Assembly: GCA_024653225.1 (NCBI GenBank)
Contig: JANLGA010000002.1
Location: 1-16,964, forward strand
Length of the DNA: 16,964 nucleotides
DNA from: Bacillota bacterium
GTDB taxonomy: Bacteria > Bacillota > Sulfobacillia > JABLXB01
Reading direction: 5' to 3'
A program made the position numbers and the translations under genes. The notes under the pieces were generated by a model. That model was not told where the DNA came from. It searched no databases and saw nothing but the letters and a program-made list of their open reading frames with translations. Each line of letters begins with the position of its first letter. Position 1 is the stretch's first letter. Of this stretch, positions 6,817 through 13,922 are shown piece after piece.

Positions 6817-7470
6817 GTGACCCTGAGGGTGCTCATAGCGGACGATCATCCCCTGATGAGACGCGGAGTGGCCCGGGTACTTGAGCTCGAGCGCGACATC
6901 TCCCTCGCCGGGGAGGCGTCCAGCGGCCGCGAGGCGGTCGAGAAGGCCCTCGTTCTCAAACCTGACGTGGTCATAATGGATGTCAGCATGCCGGACATGA
7001 GCGGCGTCGCCGCAGCGTCCAGCATAAAGAGGGATTGTCCCGGTGTGGGCGTGGTCATCCTGACCATTCACGACGACGAACAGTACGTGTACGAGGCGGC
7101 GCGCGCCGGCGTCTCCGCTTACATAATGAAGGACGTGGACCCCGCCGAGCTGGTGAAGGCGGTCAGAGCGGCCGCCGAGGGCAGAACCTACGTTCATCCC
7201 GCCATCATCCCGAAGCTCCTCAAAGGCTGCGCCCGTCCGACCGCTGCGGAGGCGGGTCAACTCCGATCCCTGACGAGGCGGGAGACCGAAGTGCTGGACC
7301 TGGTCTCCCAGGGCTTGTCCAATAAGCAGATCGCCGAGAGGTTGTTCATATCGGAGAAGACGGTGAAGAACCACCTGAGCAGCATATTCGGCAAGATAGG
7401 CGTGGACGACAGGACCCAGGCCGCACTCTTCGGCTTGAGACACGGCCTCGGGGGCCAAGCCGCGCCGTAG
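6817..7470 (+). CDS. degU: Response regulator DegU (receiver + LuxR-type HTH)
   Basis: A 217-residue NarL/FixJ-type transcription regulator, partner of DegS. The receiver is complete: acidic pair D9/D10 (LIADDHPLMRRG), phospho-acceptor D55 (VIMDVSMPDMSG), the threonine of VVILTIHDDE and K105 (AYIMKDVDP). A linker of about 25 residues leads to the LuxR-type helix-turn-helix: LTRRETEVLDLVSQGLSNKQ then ISEKTVKNHLSSIFGKIGV. GTG 6817 is fixed by a near-perfect AAAGGAGGTG ending 7 bases upstream; longer upstream reading would run back into degS. It is the last gene before the 309-base leader of the flp/tad operon, so that operon is an obvious candidate target, although no DegU binding site could be identified. 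Confidence 0.93.
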   Translation: MTLRVLIADDHPLMRRGVARVLELERDISLAGEASSGREAVEKALVLKPDVVIMDVSMPDMSGVAAASSIKRDCPGVGVVILTIHDDEQYVYEAARAGVSAYIMKDVDPAELVKAVRAAAEGRTYVHPAIIPKLLKGCARPTAAEAGQLRSLTRRETEVLDLVSQGLSNKQIAERLFISEKTVKNHLSSIFGKIGVDDRTQAALFGLRHGLGGQAAP

Positions 7471-7491
7471 CCATCCCTCGCCCCGCCCCCA

Positions 7492-7507
7492 TGGGACTAT
7501 GGTCCCA
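7492..7507. repeat. Perfect 6-bp hairpin after degU
   Basis: TGGGAC (7492-7497), loop TATG, GTCCCA (7502-7507), 21 bases after the degU stop. It is followed by GAAAAATGAG on the plus strand, not by T residues, so it is a poor intrinsic terminator; it could be an operator or an mRNA 3' stabiliser. Confidence 0.4.
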
Positions 7508-7550
7508 GAAAAATGAGTCGGCGGATCTATGGCGAATGGGTGGGGGCACG

Positions 7551-7563
7551 TATAACATGTAAT
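7551..7563 (+). promoter_or_regulatory. Candidate -10 for the flp operon leader
   Basis: TATAAC (7551-7556) and the overlapping TGTAAT (7558-7563) are the only AT-rich -10-like hexamers between degU and the riboswitch. Neither has a recognisable -35 at 16-18 bases, which would fit an activator-dependent promoter. A start near 7563-7570 would place the riboswitch right at the 5' end of the transcript. Confidence 0.35.
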
Positions 7564-7587
7564 CAGACCCAATGCAACCAACGCCGC

Positions 7588-7670
7588 GAAACGGCAAACC
7601 CGCCGAAAGGCGGGGGCGCAAAACCGACGGACCTAACGCCTACGGGCCAGGGTGGCCGGGTTGCCGAACG
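7588..7670 (+). ncRNA. Cyclic-di-GMP class I riboswitch (GEMM-I) aptamer
   Basis: The segment follows the GEMM-I consensus closely. P1 is CGGCAA (7592-7597) pairing with TTGCCG (7661-7666). The conserved GGCAAACC is at 7593-7600. P2 is CCCGCC (7599-7604), GAAA tetraloop (7605-7608), GGCGGG (7609-7614). Then comes GGCGCAAAACC (7615-7625), matching ACGCAAAGCC in the consensus. The tetraloop-receptor side has GGACCTAA (7629-7636) and the arm ends in GCC(G)GGTTGCCGA-like sequence, here GGCCGGGTTGCCGA (7654-7667). The family senses the second messenger c-di-GMP. It lies 110 bases before the pilin start and continues into a terminator hairpin, so it should control the whole flp/tad operon. The class is assigned from conserved sequence and pairing; affinity cannot be judged. 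Confidence 0.9.
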
Positions 7671-7691
7671 ACGAAGGTTAGCGGATTCACC

Positions 7692-7731
7692 TTTCGGCTT
7701 CCCAGATGCCCGGGGAAGCCGAAACTTGTTT
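7692..7731 (+). terminator. Riboswitch expression platform: terminator hairpin
   Basis: TTTCGGCTTCCC (7692-7703) pairs perfectly with GGGAAGCCGAAA (7713-7724) around a 9-base loop, followed by CTTGTTT. The T-run is modest. A competing antiterminator can form: GCCGA (7663-7667) with TCGGC (7694-7698) and AAGGT (7674-7678) with ACCTT (7689-7693). Because 7663-7666 is also the 3' strand of aptamer P1, ligand binding should favour the terminator, giving an OFF switch. Confidence 0.75.
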
Positions 7732-7779
7732 GGAACGGCGACGGTTGAACGGGTGAAATCTCCCAAGGAGGTGGAAACC

Positions 7780-7965
7780 GTGACGTCCCTATACCTGAGG
7801 TTAGTGAGGTTCTTCGAGGACGAGCGAGGCCAGGGCATGGTCGAATACGGGTTGATTCTCGTCCTGGTGTCCATCGTGGTCATCGGAGTACTCGGAAGCG
7901 TCGGAGGTAACCTGAACACGCTGTTCGCGAGGATAAGGGACAGCCTGGTAGTTCCGGGTCCGTGA
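7780..7965 (+). CDS. flp: Flp-type pilin precursor
   Basis: A 61-residue precursor of the major subunit of a Tad (tight adherence) pilus. The N-terminal leader ends in FFEDERG; the prepilin peptidase would cut after that glycine, giving a mature pilin of 44 residues starting QGMVEYGLILVLV, with the E5-Y6 pair typical of Flp pilins. The hydrophobic segment GLILVLVSIVVIGVLGSV follows, and the tail is short and polar. GTG 7780 is supported by AAGGAGGTGG (7765-7774) with good spacing. It is the first gene after the riboswitch and is separated from the rest of the operon by two hairpins, which fits a need for far more pilin than machinery. Confidence 0.93.
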   Translation: MTSLYLRLVRFFEDERGQGMVEYGLILVLVSIVVIGVLGSVGGNLNTLFARIRDSLVVPGP

Positions 7966-7975
7966 TAGTGTAAGC

Positions 7976-8032
7976 GGAAACTCAGATTCCGCCCCAGCAC
8001 CCCCCCAATGTGCGGCTGGATCTGAGTGTTCC
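7976..8032 (+). repeat. Long interrupted hairpin downstream of flp
   Basis: GGAA plus ACTCAGAT (7976-7987) pairs with ATCTGAGT (8020-8027) plus TTCC (8029-8032), with G8028 bulged. Inside, CCAGC (7994-7998) pairs with GCTGG (8015-8019). It begins 10 bases after the flp stop and probably protects the 3' end of the short pilin mRNA or works with the next hairpin. Confidence 0.55.
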
Positions 8033-8042
8033 TCCACCAGCA

Positions 8043-8087
8043 GCCTGGAGGGAAAATTCCGGCGGGCTATCCCTCCAGGCTTTGCTT
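8043..8087 (+). terminator. Partial terminator between flp and tadE
   Basis: GCCTGGAGGGA (8043-8053) and TCCCTCCAGGC (8070-8080) form a perfect 11-bp stem with a 16-base loop, followed by TTTGCTT. It lies about 80 bases after the flp stop and about 40 before the tadE-like start. It probably ends most pilin transcripts and lets some polymerase through to the assembly genes. Confidence 0.7.
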
Positions 8088-8123
8088 CACCTCGCGAGGG
8101 CGACCGGGAAGGGGCTGACGGGG

Positions 8124-8531
8124 TTGAAAACCGGGGCGGCCGGCAAAATGCGGCGAGACGAGAGCGGGACGGCGATGGTGGAATTGGGGCTGGTCCTGCC
8201 CGTGTTCATCCTCGTCCTTATCGGGATAGCCGAGTTCGGGTGGCTGCTGAACGCGTACGTCACGGTGCAGCACGCCGCGCGCGAGGGCGCGCGCCTGGGC
8301 ATAGCCGGTGCGGACGATTCCGCCATCGTGGCCAGGGTGGAGTCGGCGGCCTACCCGATGGACCCTTCGCGTCTGACCGTGAGCATATCCCCGGAGCCGT
8401 CGCTTCGGCTCAGGGGACAGCCGATGACGGTCACCGTTCAGTACGCCCACCGGTTCATGACGCCGCTGATCGGTTCGGTTCTCGGAGAGACGGTGACTGT
8501 CACGGGTTCGATTGACATGCGAGTGGAGTGA
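8124..8531 (+). CDS. tadE: TadE-like minor pilin/pseudopilin
   Basis: A 135-residue single-pass protein of the TadE-like family (PF07811). After a short positively charged N-terminus comes RRDESGTAMVELGLVLPVFI, with a prepilin-type cleavage glycine, the conserved glutamate and a hydrophobic helix. AEFGWLLNAYVTVQHAAREGARLG, a family hallmark, follows, and a beta-rich extracytoplasmic domain makes up the rest. TadE and TadF pseudopilins are processed by the prepilin peptidase and help assemble the Flp pilus. TTG 8124 is preferred because GGGAAGGGG (8106-8114) lies 9 bases upstream; ATG 8148 is an alternative. The frame is open further upstream, but that would run through the terminator hairpin. 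The TadG-like gene starts 12 bases after its stop. Confidence 0.85.
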   Translation: MKTGAAGKMRRDESGTAMVELGLVLPVFILVLIGIAEFGWLLNAYVTVQHAAREGARLGIAGADDSAIVARVESAAYPMDPSRLTVSISPEPSLRLRGQPMTVTVQYAHRFMTPLIGSVLGETVTVTGSIDMRVE

Positions 8532-8543
8532 GGGGGTGTCGCC

Positions 8544-9449
8544 GTGGGAGGGTCCTCGCGGGAACGCGGCTCCATATTAGTGATCGCCGCGTTGGCAACG
8601 ACAGCGGTCATGGGCTTCGCCGCGATAAGCATTGACGTGGGAAGGATGTACGCGGCAAGGCAGCGGCTGGTTGACGTCTGCGACGCCGCCGCGTTGGCCG
8701 GTGCCCAGGAGCTGCCGGACGACCCTGGCGGCGCGATCGAGACTGCGCTCGAATACGTGCAGAGGAACGGCGTGGATCCAGCGGGGGTGGCGATCACAGT
8801 CTCACACGAAAACAGCCGCATCCGAGTCGTGGCGTCGGAGACGCTGGATATCACGTTCGGGAGGGTCCTGGGATTCGGGACGGCTCGCCCAGGGGCTGTT
8901 TCCGTCGTCGAAGTAGGTGCGATGAGCTCGGTCACCGGCGCCGCACCGTTCGGGATCGAGATGGATTCGTTCGAAACCGGTGAACTGTACGACATCAAGC
9001 TCGGGTCCGGGTCGGGAGGCCATCACTGCGGGAACTTTCACGCGCTGGCCCTCGGCGGGTCGGGGGCGGACAACTACAGGGACCTGATCGAGCACGGTTA
9101 CCCGGGGCTGATAAGCGTGGGTGACGAGATAGAAACGGAGCCGGGAAACATGGAAGGCCCGACGAGAGACGGGCTCCAGGCGCGGTACGACTTGGACCCG
9201 ACGGCGACGTTCGAGACTGTGGCCACGGACTCGCCGAGGGTCCTGTTCGTGCCCCTGGTCTCCAGTTTCGAGGACTGCTACGGGCGAAGCATGGTGAGGG
9301 TCCTGGGTTTCGGGGCGTTCTTCCTCGAGGATAGACACGTCGGTGGTTCCATCCGCGGCAGGTTCATGAGGGTCCTCACCGAGGGGGAGATGTCGCCCGG
9401 CGGCTCGGATTACGGGTTGAGGTCGTTCCGGTTCATTGCGGAAGGTTGA
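8544..9449 (+). CDS. TadG-like pilus assembly protein
   Basis: A 301-residue protein with the N-terminal TadE/TadG-like helix (PF13400 type): RERGSILVIAALATTAVMGF, then ISIDVGRMYAARQRLVDVCD and AAALAGAQEL, the typical post-helix motif. The remaining 230 residues form a secreted or surface-exposed domain without a clear named family; the C-terminal LFVPLVSSFEDC...VRVLGFGAFFLED pattern recurs in TadG-like proteins of Bacillota as I recall them. It contains HHCG and EDCYG, two cysteines that might pair. GTG 8544 has GTGAGGGGG seven bases upstream, beginning within the tadE-like stop region. A minor tip or base pseudopilin role is likely. It is shorter than the von Willebrand-domain TadG of proteobacteria, and no such domain is seen. 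Confidence 0.75.
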   Translation: MGGSSRERGSILVIAALATTAVMGFAAISIDVGRMYAARQRLVDVCDAAALAGAQELPDDPGGAIETALEYVQRNGVDPAGVAITVSHENSRIRVVASETLDITFGRVLGFGTARPGAVSVVEVGAMSSVTGAAPFGIEMDSFETGELYDIKLGSGSGGHHCGNFHALALGGSGADNYRDLIEHGYPGLISVGDEIETEPGNMEGPTRDGLQARYDLDPTATFETVATDSPRVLFVPLVSSFEDCYGRSMVRVLGFGAFFLEDRHVGGSIRGRFMRVLTEGEMSPGGSDYGLRSFRFIAEG

Positions 9450-9462
9450 GGGGGAACAGGCG

Positions 9463-10167
9463 ATGAGGGCGCGCTTCCTACGCTTGGTGGTGCTGCCGCT
9501 GCTCGCGGCCCTCGCGGCGAGCTTCGGCGCCTACAGCTACTTGTCAACGCTGGAGTCGAAGAAGAAGCCGGCGGGGTTGCAACCCGTGGTCGTCGCCGCC
9601 AAGCAGCTCCCCCCTCGGACGGTCCTCACCCGCGAGATGCTCAGCACCAAGGAGCTCCCGCTGGAGTTCGTTGACGGGGCGATGATAACGTCCCTGGACG
9701 ACGCATCCGGCAAGACCACGACGGTTCCCCTTGCCCAGGGCGAGATCATTTACCGCAATAAGTTGGCCTCCAAAGATCAGAAGACGGCGCTCGCCTACCA
9801 CGTGCCGGTCGGCAAGAGAGCGGTGACGATCGCCGTGAACGAGGTGTCGGGGGTCGCGGGGTTGGTGGAAGCGGGAGACAGGGTGGACCTCATCCTGACG
9901 CTTTCCAGGGAAGTGGTGGGGAAAGAGACGTCGAGGCTGGTACTCGAGGACGTCCCCGTGCTCGCGGTGGTTCAGTCAATGGAAGTGCGCCAGGAGCCGG
10001 GCCGCGATCTGAAGGGGTACACGTCGCTGACGCTTGCCGTCTCCCCCGACCAGGCAGTGTTGATCGGGTTCGGCGAGAAGTACGGGGCGTTCAAGTTGGC
10101 GCTGCGCGCGCCCGGCGACAACGCCGTCAAAGGCGAACTGCAAGTTTCTTCCGATCGGTTCAGGTAG
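9463..10167 (+). CDS. cpaB: Flp pilus assembly protein CpaB (RcpC)
   Basis: A 234-residue CpaB/RcpC protein. A single N-terminal membrane anchor (about residues 5-25, LRLVVLPLLAALAASFGAYS) is followed by a SAF-like domain: VVVAAKQLPPRTVLTREMLS at about residues 42-61, then the CpaB domain with GKRAVTIAVNEVSGVAGLVE and GDRVDLILTL. In diderms CpaB works with the CpaC secretin; no secretin gene is present here, consistent with a monoderm Tad system in which CpaB may contact the wall. ATG 9463 has GAGGGGGAAC just upstream, 13 bases after the previous stop. Operon position before cpaE is conserved among Tad clusters. Confidence 0.92.
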   Translation: MRARFLRLVVLPLLAALAASFGAYSYLSTLESKKKPAGLQPVVVAAKQLPPRTVLTREMLSTKELPLEFVDGAMITSLDDASGKTTTVPLAQGEIIYRNKLASKDQKTALAYHVPVGKRAVTIAVNEVSGVAGLVEAGDRVDLILTLSREVVGKETSRLVLEDVPVLAVVQSMEVRQEPGRDLKGYTSLTLAVSPDQAVLIGFGEKYGAFKLALRAPGDNAVKGELQVSSDRFR

Positions 10168-10180
10168 GAGGGAATTCACC

Positions 10181-11446
10181 TTGGGCAGGCAGATCAGAGT
10201 CGTCATCGCCGACGACGCGCCCCAGACGAGGCAGAGTATAAAGGCCATGCTGGGGGTCGAATCGGAAATCCTGGTGGTGGGGGAGGCCAGGGACGGCACC
10301 GAGGCGGTCAGCCTGGTGAATAGGCTGAAGCCTGACATCGTCCTGATGGACATCAACATGCCCGGTATGGACGGCATCCAAGCCACGAGCGAGATGATGA
10401 AGTACTGTCCCACCAACGTGGTCATGATCTCGGTGGAGGGAGACAAGGAATACTTCCGCAAGGCGATGCAAGCCGGCGCCAGGGACTATCTGATGAAACC
10501 CTTCACGACGGACGACCTGCTCAACGCGGTGCACAGGGCATCGGCGGGAAAGCCCGTCTCCGCGGGGCGGCCCCGGGCCTGCCCGGTAGTCACAGTGTTC
10601 AGCACCAAGGGTGGTGTCGGTAAGACGACCGTCGCGACGAACTTGGCGGTTTCGCTCGCTCGGGCGTCTCAGGGAGAGGTGGCGGTGGTGGACCTGGACC
10701 TCGAATTCGGCTGTCAGGCCACGATGTTCGGCATCCGCCCGAGGTCGAGCATTGTGAACCTGTGCCAGACGGCTTCCGAGATCCAGCCGGATGCGATGGA
10801 CAGGGCCCTGACCAGGGTGCCCAACATCCCCAACCTGTACGTGCTCGCCGCTCCCGCAACGCCGGAGCAGGCGGCGCTCGTGGACGGAGACGGGAGGAAG
10901 GTCGAGGGGCGCAACTACGTCGGCGAGATAATTGACATCCTGAAGAACAGGTTCGCGTACGTAGTGGTGGACACGCCGTCTTCTTTCAGGGAGGCGACGT
11001 TGTCGGCCCTGGACAGGTCCGATTGCGTCCTGCTGGTGGTCACGCCGGACATACCCGCGCTCCAGAACACCGCCAAGTGCCTCGATACACTGGTCGAGAA
11101 GCTTCGCTTCCCGAAGGAGAAGATCAGGCTGGTCCTGAACAGGTCCGGCGGTTCGGCCGCCATCCCGCCCGAAGACGTCGTTCGGAGCCTTGACTTTCCA
11201 GTGAGCTACCATGTGCCGAGCGATGGGCAGACGGCCGTGTGGGCCGCCAACTGCGGACAACCGTTCACGAGCAGGCGAAGCAAGGCGCCGATCGCCGCCT
11301 GCATCGGATCCATGGCCGACTCGCTCATCGGCGACCTGGGCGGCCGCGCGACTCCGGAGCCCTGCGAGGCCCCTCCGGCCTCCGGAATGCGTCAGTACGC
11401 CGCGGGGCGCTATCTCGGGCCGGGGGCGACGTTCCTGAGAAGGTAG
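10181..11446 (+). CDS. cpaE: CpaE/TadZ: receiver domain fused to ParA/MinD-type ATPase
   Basis: A 421-residue pilus-localising ATPase. Residues 5-120 form a receiver domain with all phosphorylation residues: D11/D12 (IADDAPQTRQ), D57 (LMDINMPGMDG), the serine of VVMISVEG and the lysine of YLMKPF. Residues 136-390 form a MinD/ParA-like ATPase with deviant Walker A KGGVGKTT starting at K143, then VVDLDLEFG and VVDTPSS. A low-complexity tail follows. CpaE/TadZ marks the pole or assembly site of the Tad machine. TTG 10181 is supported by GGAGGG ending 8 bases upstream. Many CpaE receivers have lost the acceptor aspartate; this one has not, so it may really be phosphorylated. Confidence 0.92.
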   Translation: MGRQIRVVIADDAPQTRQSIKAMLGVESEILVVGEARDGTEAVSLVNRLKPDIVLMDINMPGMDGIQATSEMMKYCPTNVVMISVEGDKEYFRKAMQAGARDYLMKPFTTDDLLNAVHRASAGKPVSAGRPRACPVVTVFSTKGGVGKTTVATNLAVSLARASQGEVAVVDLDLEFGCQATMFGIRPRSSIVNLCQTASEIQPDAMDRALTRVPNIPNLYVLAAPATPEQAALVDGDGRKVEGRNYVGEIIDILKNRFAYVVVDTPSSFREATLSALDRSDCVLLVVTPDIPALQNTAKCLDTLVEKLRFPKEKIRLVLNRSGGSAAIPPEDVVRSLDFPVSYHVPSDGQTAVWAANCGQPFTSRRSKAPIAACIGSMADSLIGDLGGRATPEPCEAPPASGMRQYAAGRYLGPGATFLRR

Positions 11447-11489
11447 AACGGTCGCCGAGCGGTCGGCACCTTGAGGAGTGAGGACTCCG

Positions 11490-12842
11490 GTGTCCCTGTA
11501 CAGCAGACTGAAAGTAATGGACGAGATGTCCGGAACGACCTCCGAGAGGCTTTCCCTCGCCAGGGCGCCCGACCAATACAGGGGACTCAAGCACAGGGTC
11601 CAGAGGAGGCTCATAAAGGAGATAGACGCGAGGTCGCTCATCTTTTCGGCCGAGGTGCCGGAAAAGGAGCGGGCGGAGATCAGGCAGAAAATCCTCGACC
11701 TACTCGACGAGGAACCATCCGTTGAACCACTCGCCAAGGAGGCGATTGCGGAGAGCCTCTTCGCCGAAATCCTCGGATACGGTCCGATCCAGCCGCTTCT
11801 CGAAGACCCCGAGGTTGACGAGATAATGGTGAATTCACCCACCGACGTCTACGTCGAGAAGCGGGGAAAGATCGAATTGTCGGGGGTCGAATTCGCCGAC
11901 GACCGGGACGTAATGCTCCTCATCGAGAAGATCGTCGCTCCCCTGGGGAGGAGGATAGACGAATCCTGCCCCATGGTGGACGCGAGGTTGCCCGACGGCT
12001 CCCGCGTGAACGCCGTTATCCCGCCGCTCTCGGTCAGGGGGCCGTGCCTGACGATAAGGAAGTTCGCGAGAAACCCGTTCACTATAGACGACCTGGTGCG
12101 CGTCGGGACCCTGACGGAAGGCATGGCGGAGTTCCTCGAGGCGTGCGTGAAGGCGAGATTGAACATAGTGGTATCCGGGGGGACGGGAAGCGGCAAGACA
12201 ACCACGCTGAACGTCCTGAGCTCCTTCATTCCTCCCGACGAACGGATCATAACGATAGAGGATGCCGCGGAGCTTCAGCTCAGGCAGGAGCACGTGGTGC
12301 CCCTCGAGACCAGGCCGCCCAACATCGAGGGTAAGGGCGAGATAACGATCCGGCACCTCGTCCGAAACGCCCTCAGGATGCGGCCCGACCGCATTGTAGT
12401 CGGGGAGGTCCGGGGCGGCGAGGCGCTGGACATGTTGCAGGCGATGAACACGGGGCACGACGGCAGCCTCACCACCGGCCACGCGAACAGCCCGAGGGAC
12501 ATGCTGTCGAGGCTCGAGACGATGGTGCTGATGGCCGGGATGGAATTGCCCGTCAAGGCGATCAGGGAACAGATAGCGTCGGCCATAGACCTGATAGTCC
12601 ACCAGTCGAGGATGAAGGACGGCAGTCGCAAGATAACGCACATCGTCGAGGTCCAGGGCATGGAGGGGGACGTGGTCGTCCTCCAAGACATATTCGAGTT
12701 CAGGCAGACTGGCTATTCGCGCGAAACCGGCGTCGTCGGCGCATTTGTCCCCACGGGAATAAGGCCGAAGTGCGCGCACCGCATCGAGGCGAGCGGCATG
12801 AGGCTCAGGCAAGACTTGTTCATTCCACACGGGGTTCTCTAG
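11490..12842 (+). CDS. cpaF: CpaF/TadA pilus assembly ATPase
   Basis: A 450-residue secretion ATPase of the VirB11/GspE superfamily that powers Flp pilus extension and, in Caulobacter, retraction. The N-terminal helical domain leads to GYGPIQPLLEDPEVDEIMVN, a CpaF hallmark near residue 95. Walker A is GGTGSGKTTT (about 229-238); the Asp-box is ITIEDAAELQL; Walker B is VVGEVRGGEALDML (about 303-316) with its catalytic glutamate intact; the His-box is TGHDGSLTTGHANSPRDML. GTG 11490 is chosen because GTGAGG lies six bases upstream and the product starts SLYSRLK; GTG 11478 would add four residues but leaves no room for a ribosome site. It follows cpaE by 43 bases and precedes tadB by 12. Confidence 0.94.
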   Translation: MSLYSRLKVMDEMSGTTSERLSLARAPDQYRGLKHRVQRRLIKEIDARSLIFSAEVPEKERAEIRQKILDLLDEEPSVEPLAKEAIAESLFAEILGYGPIQPLLEDPEVDEIMVNSPTDVYVEKRGKIELSGVEFADDRDVMLLIEKIVAPLGRRIDESCPMVDARLPDGSRVNAVIPPLSVRGPCLTIRKFARNPFTIDDLVRVGTLTEGMAEFLEACVKARLNIVVSGGTGSGKTTTLNVLSSFIPPDERIITIEDAAELQLRQEHVVPLETRPPNIEGKGEITIRHLVRNALRMRPDRIVVGEVRGGEALDMLQAMNTGHDGSLTTGHANSPRDMLSRLETMVLMAGMELPVKAIREQIASAIDLIVHQSRMKDGSRKITHIVEVQGMEGDVVVLQDIFEFRQTGYSRETGVVGAFVPTGIRPKCAHRIEASGMRLRQDLFIPHGVL

Positions 12843-12854
12843 GGGGTCTCTGCG

Positions 12855-13907
12855 ATGCAAGGCGGGCCGGGAATGATCGAGGAGGTGTTCTCGAGGTTCG
12901 CCAGGCCGATCTCGTCAGCCGCGGCCCTGGCGGTATTCCTGTCCGTGTCGCTGGCCGTCAGAGGCTTCGTCGAGTTGGCGGCGGGCGACCCAATCGCCGT
13001 CGAGAGGCGTGTTGACGAGATAGCGAGGAGGAAGCGGGCGCTCGACGAGCAATCGGGAGACGGGGATGACGGAGATGGAACACCTGATCGGGAAGGGTGG
13101 CTCGCGCGGGTCAGGACCGGGGGTCGCGTATTGAGGTCGCTCGATGAGGTCATACAAAGGAGCGCGTTGGACCGCGGGCTCTCGCTCGCACTGGAGCGGG
13201 CGGATGTCACCCTGAGGCCGGCCGAATTCCTCGCCGGTGTTGTTCTGGCGGCGTGCGCGTGCGGCTTGGCGGGAATGGCGATCCTCGGTGCGGCCGGAGC
13301 CGTTGTCCTGGCAGCCGCGGGAGCCTGCGCGCCGTTCGCGTGGCTCCGCTCGCGCAAGGCCCGGCGGGTGAGACAGTTCGAGGCTCAACTCGCCGACGGG
13401 TTGACCATGATGGGAAATTCCTTGCGCTCCGGTTACTCACTGCTCCAGGCCATGGACATTGTCGCCCGGGAAATGCCGAAGCCCATATCCGCGGAGTTCG
13501 GCAGGGTCGTCCAGGAGGCCGGATTCAACGTTCCGCTCGAGGAATCGTTCGAGGCTCTGGTGAAACGGATCGAGAGCGACGACCTCGACCTGATGGTCAC
13601 GGCGATCATCATCCAGAGGCAGATCGGCGGGAACCTGGCGGAGGTGCTGGACAGGATCTCCACTACCATACGAGAGAGGATGCGATTGCTCGGCGAGGTG
13701 CGGACCTTGACCGCTCAGGGAAGGATCTCGGGCATGGTCGTGGCGGCTCTGCCGCTGGTACTGTGCTTGATCCTGACCCTTCTGAAGAGGGACTACATGG
13801 TCCCGTTCTTCATGCACCCGCTCGGTAGAGCGATGCTGGGGGTGGCGCTGGGGATGCAGGTTGCCGGGATGCTCATCGTCAGGAGGATAGTCAATGTCAG
13901 GGTATAA
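12855..13907 (+). CDS. tadB: TadB inner-membrane platform protein
   Basis: A 350-residue polytopic membrane protein of the T2SSF/GspF superfamily, part of the Tad platform that couples the CpaF ATPase to the pilus base. There is an N-terminal hydrophobic segment (about 18-45), a charged cytoplasmic loop rich in Asp and Gly (about 60-80), two hydrophobic stretches around 115-160, and the F domain with FEAQLADGLTMMGNSLRSGY and QIGGNLAEVLDRISTTIRER. Two membrane helices end the protein. ATG 12855 has GGGGG eight bases upstream; ATG 12873 is possible. The tadC start is 15 bases after the stop, the usual TadB-TadC pairing. Confidence 0.92.
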   Translation: MQGGPGMIEEVFSRFARPISSAAALAVFLSVSLAVRGFVELAAGDPIAVERRVDEIARRKRALDEQSGDGDDGDGTPDREGWLARVRTGGRVLRSLDEVIQRSALDRGLSLALERADVTLRPAEFLAGVVLAACACGLAGMAILGAAGAVVLAAAGACAPFAWLRSRKARRVRQFEAQLADGLTMMGNSLRSGYSLLQAMDIVAREMPKPISAEFGRVVQEAGFNVPLEESFEALVKRIESDDLDLMVTAIIIQRQIGGNLAEVLDRISTTIRERMRLLGEVRTLTAQGRISGMVVAALPLVLCLILTLLKRDYMVPFFMHPLGRAMLGVALGMQVAGMLIVRRIVNVRV

Positions 13908-13922
13908 GCGGGGGGACGCGGA

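Noticed and set aside
7492..7507. Hairpin after degU as an intrinsic terminator
   Set aside because: The stem is good but is followed by A residues on the plus strand and by no T-run on either side; listed only as a repeat.
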